Part shown: positions 10,645 through 18,815 of the stretch, in pieces
Position numbering within the stretch: position 1 is the stretch's first letter
How the letters are laid out: the number at the start of each line of letters is the position of its first letter
Source of the DNA: Cytospora piceicola
Taxonomy: Eukaryota; Ascomycota; Sordariomycetes; Diaporthales; Cytosporaceae
Length of the DNA stretch: 64,000 nt
Assembly (NCBI GenBank): GCA_023375675.1
Contig: JALQBC010000010.1
Location: 620,001 to 684,000, forward strand
Direction: 5' to 3'
The notes under the pieces: model-generated
Told to the model about the DNA's origin: nothing
Seen by the model: the letters and a program-made list of their open reading frames with translations, nothing else
Database searches by the model: none
Program-made: the position numbers and the translations under genes

Positions 10645-12044
10645 AACGTCTCACTTATGAAGCCACTCGCTCCCACTTTCCCAGCAATCAGGATACCTGG
10701 AAAGACCTGGTCAGCTTCAAAGCCATACTTGCATGCACCAAGTCTATTTGGCCGGTGACCCGAGGTCACATTCTCAAGGGACTTTGGTTGTTCATATCAT
10801 GTGATCTAGATATTCGGGGGTTGCGAAACGCGGTCAAAACAGCAAAGAAAGAAATTCACCATGACAACAAGAATCATACAAACTCAAACGCCTTTCAGCC
10901 ACTTCCACAATCATGTACGCAAAGACATTGACATCCTTCGTTGTGTACTTGAATAACAAGGGCCAACCCTGAGGAGGCTCCAGGCCCGCAACTTGGCCAA
11001 TCTTGGCCAGGAGGCCGAAAAACCATAGTCCCAGGCCCCGGCCACTTGGGCATGACTGCCCCAGTGACCAGGCTGCCAACAAAGGCCTGCACGGAACATA
11101 CAAGTTCGTCTCATGATTTGTTCGTCTATGTCTGGTGATTGGCTTGCCCCGAAGATCGTCAAGCTCATCTCAACTCCTCCAGGACTTGAGCACGACCAAG
11201 CAAGGAGGCATAAAAAGAAACCAAGTGAGATCACCCAATTACTTCGATAACACCGCGTTTTCAGGGTCGGAATAAACCCGTAGAAGCCGTTTTACACTTA
11301 CGATAAATAATAAGGCATACGGTTGAGGGTATATCACATCATTCTTCCAGACCTCCTAGAATTGAGTTTGGGGGCTTGGTGATAACCCCCCCCCCCCATA
11401 CTCAAATCAGTGTAATGGACCATTTCACTCAACAATCAAGAGTGTGTGTAAATTCCATCATACGTAACAGAAAGAAAAATAAATAAAGGAAGAACGAGTC
11501 GTGCTTCCCTACAAAACCCTACCGTAGGCGGGTCGGGTCGCAGGATCAGGTCAATCCCACAGCCCCTTCCTGTTCATTTACAGGTCGCCGGACCAAGAAA
11601 ACTAAATTTGGAGCGTACCGACCGGGGACCTTGTCCTTTTGTAATACTTTTCGAAGAATTTGTATAGGAGGAGACTTCATTAGTCTAAATGTGAGACCCA
11701 CGGAGTCGAAACACAAAGTATATGTGTACAGAAATTGTGAGAAGGGGGGGGGGGCCCGCGACACGGAACAGGGCGCCTGGTCAGTAAGGTCAGAACTCAA
11801 AATAGATTACCCCGGCGAACTTTAGAGCACTGAGTACTTAATCCGGAAAGACTTTCTGGAGGTGTTCATCCTTTATATACCTGCTGCTCCTGAGTTGACA
11901 AAAGAGGTTCTCAGTACCTAGTAATCATACATCCTCTGGAGATCAACCTATACAGATATTTGGAAGTCAACCTTTCGGCTCGAATTCAGATACCAATAGA
12001 TCAAACTTTACTTTCAATTCTCTCTCTTTGCCTTCACCATTAAA
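10645..12044. other. Intergenic region upstream of the HIT-like gene
   Basis: No supportable gene. It contains a C homopolymer of 12 at 11386-11397 and a G homopolymer of 11 at 11744-11754. The final 150 bases, A/C/T-rich and ending TTCACCATTAAA, are the likely promoter and 5' leader of the gene at 12045. Confidence 0.45.
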
Positions 12045-13400
12045 ATGCCAGCGGATATCAAGCCCAGTGAGATCGGCCTGGGCAGAGATGCCCAAAGTCC
12101 TGAAGATGCCGAACAGAGGACTAAGACGTACCTTTCGAACACCGCCTTGTACCCTAACGGGAGGCTCAAGATGACGGGCAAGAAAGACATCATCGAAAAG
12201 CGATTTGAGGACTTTCGAAACAATGCCAAGGGAGTTGCGCCACCGTCGAACCTCGTCCTCGTCAAGCAGCTCCACATCGCCGAAGACCGACGTTTTTGGC
12301 TGATCGGAAGGCGAGACTCTTTCGACCAGGTTCAGTACATAAATCCAAAGGGAAAGGAGTGTGATGGACATGCGGGCATGTCTATGATTCACATCATGGG
12401 CATTCCAAGGAACGATGTCAGGATCAACGGCAAGCCAACGCAGGAACCTATCTACAATGGAGTTTCTATGCACGCTAAGAATGTTGACATCCTCGATCAC
12501 ATGAAAAGAAAATTCCGGTTCTGGTGGGAGAAGGATCCAATTGGGCAGGCCCGACAAAACGTGATCTGGCATCAGGCCAGAACTGTCATCTGGAAATATA
12601 TGTCTGACCTTGAAGCCAATGGCAAAGGAGATGCAGTGGACGCGCAGACCAAAGCCCAGAACTTGAAGAAAGGAATCAAAGGGCAGTACGAAACTTGTCA
12701 CGACACACTGATGCGAGTGAGAGAGCTGCAAGAGAGGAACTGCATCTCAACCGATACCCTCCGCTACGAAGACATGCAGCGCTGGGACATGTTCCTTCAG
12801 ACCCTCGTGATGTGGATTCACGGCCGACACAACGTCACCAAGGGCCGCTTGGTCAATACTGAGTTGCTGGGTTGGCAACACCCAGCAAACAGGCTTCTGA
12901 AGGCACACGAGCACTATATGTTGCTGAAGAAGTCCTTTGAGGAGAAGGCGATCAGATTCGAGGATTTCGACTTCGCACTCCACCTTCGCCCCGACAATAG
13001 CGTGGATTATTTGCACATGCACATCTTCCTATCGCCCAACAGATACCGCTTGTACAGCTGTGTGATTTGGGATCCTATCTACAAGGCTGTCAGCGAGGTC
13101 GCCGAAATAGCCGAGCGGTATCCAGGCCCAGTAGGGGCGAAGACCATCACGGCCGGTGCCCAAAAGCAGCAGACAGATGAGCGGCCTCAAACGGCAAGAG
13201 TGGTACCGGGAAACAGTAAAATCCAGGCCAGTACTCCACAGGCCGGGGCGAAAGCCACGGCCGGTGCCCAAACTCAGCAGAAGAGAGGCTCCTCTAGCAC
13301 CAACCAACAGCAGTCTCGAACGAAGGCGACGGCACCGAGTGATGCTAAGGCAAGTACTTCACAGAAGAAGGGGATACCAATTCGGCCTGGCACAAAGTAG
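12045..13400 (+). CDS. HIT-like (histidine-triad fold) protein
   Basis: One exon of 451 residues. A strand-rich core resembles the HIT superfamily, near the mRNA-decapping scavenger/HIT-like group. An early strand region carries LVLVKQLHIAEDRRFWLIGR, then GHAGMSMIHIMGIPRNDVRI, the position where HIT proteins have the H-x-L-V-I-P-K strand. Near residues 321-327 is YLHMHIF, where the canonical motif is H-x-H-x-H: the first His is Tyr, while the middle (nucleophile) His and the third are kept. Between them is a long, mostly helical insert with many Trp and charged residues. The last 80 residues are a Gln/Ala/Thr-rich, basic, probably disordered tail with two imperfect repeats (GAKTITAGAQ, GAKATAGAQ). 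HIT proteins hydrolyse or transfer nucleotides from nucleoside phosphates; activity here is inferred only. A 254-residue antisense frame over the 5' half is a shadow. Confidence 0.62.
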   Translation: MPADIKPSEIGLGRDAQSPEDAEQRTKTYLSNTALYPNGRLKMTGKKDIIEKRFEDFRNNAKGVAPPSNLVLVKQLHIAEDRRFWLIGRRDSFDQVQYINPKGKECDGHAGMSMIHIMGIPRNDVRINGKPTQEPIYNGVSMHAKNVDILDHMKRKFRFWWEKDPIGQARQNVIWHQARTVIWKYMSDLEANGKGDAVDAQTKAQNLKKGIKGQYETCHDTLMRVRELQERNCISTDTLRYEDMQRWDMFLQTLVMWIHGRHNVTKGRLVNTELLGWQHPANRLLKAHEHYMLLKKSFEEKAIRFEDFDFALHLRPDNSVDYLHMHIFLSPNRYRLYSCVIWDPIYKAVSEVAEIAERYPGPVGAKTITAGAQKQQTDERPQTARVVPGNSKIQASTPQAGAKATAGAQTQQKRGSSSTNQQQSRTKATAPSDAKASTSQKKGIPIRPGTK

Positions 13401-14573
13401 GGAGATTTCACAACACAGAAGCCAGGGCAGACTTCCAGTGCCGCTCAGGCGCTGCTGAGGGGCCCAGAACGTGATTGAAAGTACCAAGGCGAGGACTTGG
13501 CCGCAATCCTCAGGGACTTTGCATTCAGGGGCCGGGAACAGTATACGATTGGCTGTTCTTTCTGCTGAGCGTAAAAACAACACTGGGGATTGTAGGTTCT
13601 AGCTGTGCAGGCATTTCTAGGCGGGAATCTATGCTGCATAAGGCTTCCAGATGGAGCTTTCTATTACAAAGTGTAATATAAAAAATGCATCAATACTGCG
13701 ACTCCTGGTACTGAAGACTAGATTGTGCTTAGTCTTGATGGACTCTCTGAAGTGTAACAAATGATAGGAATGCCCGCCCATTTCCTCATGATCACAATGC
13801 TGACTCCCTGGGAAGCAAAGCGGAAGCGTGAGGATTATAGCTCGAGTTCCAAAGACCTTTGTAAAAGAAGTTCACGATGGAGCACGCTCTAATGCCATGA
13901 GAACCCCGACACTTTCTTCAGAGCCTGGGTTCTGTATCAGAATGCGGTCCATCTAGTCCTCCTGTAGATAATTACCTGACCTCGGGAGACTTAGATTCCT
14001 GACTTTCACAGTACGCCTCCTACTAAGTGTGAAATTGTATCAAGTCATTCTTGTTAGGGCAGTAAGCTGCAAGGACAACGTGTAGGCCTTACGTCAACTA
14101 GAAACACAGTTGGTAGAATATACGTACTGTATGTGTCCATTTCCGGGGCTGATCCATTTTCCGGCGGGGACACTCTATGCACTACTTACTAAGTTATCCT
14201 GTTATCTGGCTGTGCATGTGCAAGGGGTCAGATCACATACATACCGAGTAAGCCCTGCCAGCCAAGCGTTTATAGGGGCTGTGGGTACTACAAACGTGAA
14301 TGGGTCCGGTTTTGAATCACCCCAGAGCGGAGGCGGTGACGTGTCATCAGCATAAGAACGCCTGGTAGAAGAATTCGTTGTAAATAATAATAAAGCTCAT
14401 CAAGCCATTCAGCAGACCTCTACACGTGCTATAGACTGATATGTGCGCATGAGAAATTGATTGTAACATCACCTTTCTAGCACTTGCAAGCCCGCGACAG
14501 CGTAAATTTTACAACCGTACTTTGCTACTTACCGCCTACCTGCCATATCTCGTTACCTGCCATAGCAAACACC
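13401..14573. other. Intergenic region
   Basis: About 1.2 kb between the HIT-like gene and the phospholipase D-like gene. No gene, RNA or clear repeat was seen. The last 100 bases, pyrimidine-rich with TACCTGCC repeats, form the likely leader of the gene at 14574. Confidence 0.45.
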
Positions 14574-16898
14574 ATGCCAAAAGGCGGGCGGACAGCGAAG
14601 GCAGACGAAGCTTGGAGGCCGTCGGATGAAGATGCCGATATACTGGCCGCTGACGAGTTGCTGAACGAGGAGATGATCAAAGACGCGCCTGGTAATAGGA
14701 AGGCCGCTATACCAGTACGGAAGTCTCCTATCGCCCATCGCAAGAAGGCGGTACGGAAGCCGAAGCACCACGAGGATGAGAATTGGAAGCCGACAGACGA
14801 GGACCTTGAGGCCGAGGATCTTGAGGCCGAGGAGCTGGAAGTCCAAGAGATGGTGAACGACCAGCTATTGAGCGAGGATGACAAGCACAAAAGCCCCCCA
14901 AAGAACCCAAAGTCCACAGGCCGCAAGAAGGTCGGCCACCGATCTAATCACCAGGAAGATGAGGCGTGGAGGGCAGACGTTGAGAAATCCGAAGAGGACT
15001 CGCAGGACGAGGAGTTTGAAAGCGAAGACAGCGCCGATGATGAACCCAAGGTTGGAAAGCACACTCCCAAGAGGACCAGAAAGCGACCTGCTGCAAGTTC
15101 TGCTGGGAGTCCGGTGCAGCACAAGAAGCCTGAACCTCAGCCAATGCATCGCCTTACAACGGCCGCCAACAAGAAGCCCCCTACCTTCCTGGTGCAAGGC
15201 GAGAACCCTGAAGCCCCTTTTACGTTCGCAGCACACCGGGGAGAAGGCATGTGCATGTTGGCTATGGATTGGAAAAAAGGCACACCTCCCAACGACTTTG
15301 TCGGGTTCGCCATCGAGTACAGGGAACCTCGCTCAAGGAAGTGGTGGCCAATTCCCAACTATCTCTCATTTCCCGGCGAGACCACAAGGTCAGGGCCTGA
15401 TGCTTACTCGAGCCGTCTATCGCCGATCCAGAGGTTCCGTTGGATACACTTCCCATTCACCGTTGATGTGCCAGGTCATTTTGCATATCGCGTCACTCCT
15501 GTTTTCATGAAGGGCGAAGGCGAAGACCACAGACTCACTTATGGAGAGGTGCAGGAGGTATCTATTCAGCTCATGGCCGAGACGTACCCAGGCAGGATGA
15601 ATGTTGCCTTCACGCGAGGCTTCGTCTCCTCAAAGGCATTCGTCAAGAAATTTGGTGCTGATGGCGGTATTGGGAACATCCTTCCCAGTAAAGCCGATGA
15701 AGGCCTCGAATTTAAGCCTAAAGACCTAGAGACCGAAGAAAAAGCCTTATCTTGGATGGGATTCGAAGCTCGTGAGGTAATACTCTCCACACTCGACGCG
15801 GCCCTCGAAGATGCTACAGCCCAGGTTCGCGTGCTAGCATACGACCTCAACAACCCCGAGATAGTCCAACGACTTCAAAAACTCGGCAAACGTGTCAAGG
15901 TCATCATCGACGACTCGAGCTCTCATAACGAGGCCGGCGACGCTGAGTCAAAGGCAGCTGAAATGCTACAGAAGACCGCGGGCAAGGATAACGTCCAACG
16001 CCAGCACATGGGGAGCCTCCAGCACAATAAAGTTATCATTGTGGACGGGGAGAGGACCAAAATCGCTATTGGGGGATCGACCAACTTCTCGTGGCGTGGC
16101 CTTTACGTCCAGAACAACAACCTGGTTGCCCTTCAGGGAGCTCAACCAGTGAATGTGTTTAATCTGGCTTTTGATAACTACTGGACGCACCCCAACGACA
16201 CCGACGGTTTCTACAAGACCGCATCTGCACAATGGGTCGACCTTGGCCTCAAAGATGTCGACGCCCAAGTGACATTCTCCCCTCATAGCTCCAACGCAGG
16301 CACCCTGGACGGCATCGCGTCTGACATCAAGGCCGCCGAGTCCAGCCTGTTCTACTCCCTGGCCTTCCTCTACGAGACCCCCGGAGTTATCCGTGACGCC
16401 ATCGAGAAGAAGACGTCGCAGAAAGGCATCATGGTCTACGGCCTGTCCGACAAGTCCGTCGGCGGGCTCGACGTCAAAACCAACGACGGCAACCCGCCCG
16501 TGGCCTACCCCGAGGACTTCGACAACGAGTCAGCGGGCGGCTCGGGCGCCAGGATGCACCACAAGTTTGTGGTCATTGACTTCGACAAGCCGACCGCGCG
16601 CGTATATACTGGCTCCCACAATTTCAGCGTGGCGGCTGACACGAAGAATGCCGAGAACCTGTTCCTCATCAGGGACCAGCGCGTAGCCACAGCGTACATG
16701 ATCCAGGCCGTGTCCATGTTTGACCACTATGAAGTCCGGGACCATGTGCAAAAGAAGAAAAAGGCAGAGGCCAAAGGTGAGGCGCATAGCATCCATTTGA
16801 AGCTACCGCCGGCGAAAGGTAAAGGGGAAAAGCCATGGTGGGATCAATACTGGACTGTAAAGCAGAAGATACATGACCGTCAGATGTTTGGAGTTTGA
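14574..16898 (+). CDS. Phospholipase D-like protein with two HKD motifs
   Basis: One exon of 774 residues, starting at an ATG in ACACCATGCC context; an in-frame ATG 30 codons upstream adds only leader-like sequence. Residues 1-200 are highly charged, with three degenerate acidic modules beginning DEAWRPSDEDAD, DENWKPTDEDLE and DEAWRADVEKSE, each ending in a basic Pro/Lys/Arg linker that could serve in nuclear targeting. A middle beta-rich region (about 210-350) precedes the catalytic fold. The two active-site motifs are HNKVIIVD (His484, Lys486, Asp491) and HHKFVVID (His662, Lys664, Asp669). Each is followed by a Gly-Ser-x-Asn-Phe-Ser element (GGSTNFSWRG, TGSHNFS), as in PLD-superfamily enzymes. 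Both half-sites look complete. The family includes phospholipases, nucleases and phosphodiesterases; the charged, possibly nuclear N-terminus makes a nucleic-acid substrate at least as likely as a lipid, but this is inference. Confidence 0.8.
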   Translation: MPKGGRTAKADEAWRPSDEDADILAADELLNEEMIKDAPGNRKAAIPVRKSPIAHRKKAVRKPKHHEDENWKPTDEDLEAEDLEAEELEVQEMVNDQLLSEDDKHKSPPKNPKSTGRKKVGHRSNHQEDEAWRADVEKSEEDSQDEEFESEDSADDEPKVGKHTPKRTRKRPAASSAGSPVQHKKPEPQPMHRLTTAANKKPPTFLVQGENPEAPFTFAAHRGEGMCMLAMDWKKGTPPNDFVGFAIEYREPRSRKWWPIPNYLSFPGETTRSGPDAYSSRLSPIQRFRWIHFPFTVDVPGHFAYRVTPVFMKGEGEDHRLTYGEVQEVSIQLMAETYPGRMNVAFTRGFVSSKAFVKKFGADGGIGNILPSKADEGLEFKPKDLETEEKALSWMGFEAREVILSTLDAALEDATAQVRVLAYDLNNPEIVQRLQKLGKRVKVIIDDSSSHNEAGDAESKAAEMLQKTAGKDNVQRQHMGSLQHNKVIIVDGERTKIAIGGSTNFSWRGLYVQNNNLVALQGAQPVNVFNLAFDNYWTHPNDTDGFYKTASAQWVDLGLKDVDAQVTFSPHSSNAGTLDGIASDIKAAESSLFYSLAFLYETPGVIRDAIEKKTSQKGIMVYGLSDKSVGGLDVKTNDGNPPVAYPEDFDNESAGGSGARMHHKFVVIDFDKPTARVYTGSHNFSVAADTKNAENLFLIRDQRVATAYMIQAVSMFDHYEVRDHVQKKKKAEAKGEAHSIHLKLPPAKGKGEKPWWDQYWTVKQKIHDRQMFGV

Positions 16899-17065
16899 TA
16901 TACCCAATAAGGCTTCAGGCACAATTACAAGCACGTTCATGACATATACGTTGAATTACCTTGTTATCTCCTCATCATATATGTGCAAAATGGTGGCACG
17001 CAAGATAGGGCAGACCGCACACGAGTCAAATTTTGATGGATTATGCACGCTCTCCGCGAATACCT

Positions 17066-17700
17066 TTACCAAAATTGTGAAGAGTAGAGAGTGAAGGCAT
17101 GCGTTATCTGAGCAATGGTTGGGTGCTCGTAGGTGTTTTTCATGGAGATCCAGGAAATATCAACTTCAGGATCTCCAGATCGGATACCAGCCTTGAGTAG
17201 CTTGATTATATCCATGGTATGCAAAGAGTCCAAGCCCAGGACAAAGAGAGCATCGTCTGGTTGCGCATCGTGCCCTGGGAATGACGAAGCAACGACCTCG
17301 TTCACGAACTTGGTAGCTACCGCCTGGTCGATTGGTGAAGTGAGGGTGATTTGCTCAAGATTCCTCGGTAAATTCGTGATCATACTGATCAGCGACATCA
17401 TCTTGATATTGATCACCAGTGGCAGCCCTGACCACTGTACCTTTCGCGGATATCTTGAACGGTCGTGACGTAGAGCTGATCATGACCATGCCTCGAGTGG
17501 TTCGGGCCTGCCCAGGGGCCTGGTGATTAGCCTTCTCAATGGTTGGCCAGATAGCTTCTATCAGAGAATCCGTGGCTTGGTGAGGACCCTTTGGCTTCAG
17601 GATAAGACAAGGTTGCGGATGCCACTTTCCGACAATCAAGGCACCGTTGACGATTGCACCATCAACAAAAAGTTTACATTCCTCTGGCCAGGCTGCGTTT
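17066..17700 (-). pseudogene. Fragment of an NRPS-like enzyme (end of adenylation domain plus carrier domain)
   Basis: Read on the minus strand, 17700-17355 encodes the C-terminal end of an adenylate-forming domain as found in fungal NRPS-like enzymes: VNGALIVGKWHPQPCLILKP, then SLIEAIWPTIEKANHQAPGQ and, further on, the conserved lysine region KISAKGTVVRAAT. The frame then shifts; a second frame, 17416-17066, carries an acyl-carrier domain with DALFVLGLDSLHTMDIIKLL, whose GLDSL serine is the phosphopantetheine site, and ends NTYEHPTIAQITHAF. A stop follows and no reductase or thioesterase domain continues. Upstream of 17700 the rest of the adenylation domain is absent. It is therefore a truncated, frameshifted remnant of a secondary-metabolism enzyme. 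An intact gene with unusual introns is unlikely because both ends are missing. Confidence 0.72.
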
Positions 17701-17799
17701 CACTAAATATAATGCCTAGTGCTGATTGTATCTATATAATCAAGCAAAAAACATGAGATGCTATGATTCGCTCCCCTGATATCGCTATACTGTCTATGT

Positions 17800-18815
17800 C
17801 TAGTGCTGACTGCATTCATGCAAGGGAAATTGCCGTGGGAGCTGTGCCTTGCGTCTGCAGCAAGCAGGTGAACTCGGAATTTGACCTTCCTCGTCCGCAC
17901 CCTCAGCATTATCATCGTTGCCGTACGGAGGGCCCAGCGGTCCCTCCCAGTTATAAGCCTCGCCTGGGTCGGCGCGCTTCCACTGATCGTGCTCCACAAT
18001 AGCACCGGCCATGGTCTCCTCCAAGCCCTCAACACCCCAAGTCTCATGCGCGGATAACCGAACTGACCTGACTACGCGCCCTACATCATCGTACCACACC
18101 ACCAGGGCCTTGCCCTCCGCAGGCGGCACAGCACTTGACGTCTCCTCGTCGACGACGAAGATCATGCCAACCTTAGCCTCGTAATGATACGCCGAGTACA
18201 GCTGCATCCACGACGGCCCGTTCTCCTCCCAGTCATAGCCCTCATCCTCAACAGCCTGCCGCTCTTCCTCCTCGCCCCGTACGCACTCCTCCCGTGCCTC
18301 CTTCACCTCGGCCGCGTACTGCTCCGGCGTCCGCCCATCCGGATCTAACATCTCGGGCATACGCGTAAGGACACGCTCCCATTCCGCCCCGTAGTCGTAG
18401 CGGCCTGCGTCCTGGAACATAGGGAGGTCGGGCGGGTCGGGCCTCGCGGCTATAAAGGCCGCGAAGGCCGCGTCGCTGCCGCCGCCGTAGTACGTCCGTA
18501 GCCAGCTCATGCCGCCAGCCTGGCGCTCCCCCGGCGTGCGGACCCGGTTAAGGACCGCCAGGTCGGCTTCGGGGAGTGTGGCGGCCGTAGTGATGTTGCG
18601 GGCCTTGACCTGCTGGTAGCAGGCGTGGCGGTCCGCAAACGGTAACTTGACGTACGTCGAGAATATCTCGAACATCTGATCGCCGTCGGCAAGGGCGGAT
18701 GTAGGGTTCCATTTTCTCTGAAATCAGAGTTAGATATAGCGAGCTAAAGGATCACATAGTGTCTCAGACGTACTAGCAAGTATAGTTCTGCACACGTCAC
18801 TGGAAGGTTGGCCAT
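17800..18815 (-). CDS. Hypothetical fungal protein, 319 residues
   Basis: Two exons on the minus strand: 18815-18774 (14 codons, starting MANLPVTCAELYLL) and 18717-17800. The 56-nt intron has a GTACGT donor and a CTAAC branch point followed by TCTGATTTCAG; phase is kept across it. The junction gives RKWNPTSALADGDQMFEIF. The protein is acidic, rich in Glu, Ala and Pro, with segments SWLRTYYGGGSDAAFAAFIA and a Glu-rich helix (EVKEAREECVRGEEEERQAV), then a beta-rich stretch (KVGMIFVVDEE, KALVVWYDDVGRVVRSVRL). The last 25 residues are basic and Cys-containing. No domain was recognised and no signal peptide or membrane helix is seen. The clean splice site and the codon pattern indicate a real gene. 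Its stop lies 100 bp from the NRPS-like remnant, and a 12-bp near-repeat (CTAGTGCTGAYTG) occurs at its stop and again at 17716-17728. Confidence 0.68.

Noticed and set aside
10434..10931. Plus-strand open frame of 165 codons
   Set aside because: Composition is not protein-like and it overlaps a shorter frame with a better start context; no family resemblance.
11967..12731. Minus-strand open frame of 254 codons opposite the HIT-like gene
   Set aside because: No motif or plausible leader; the plus-strand frame is longer and has domain character.
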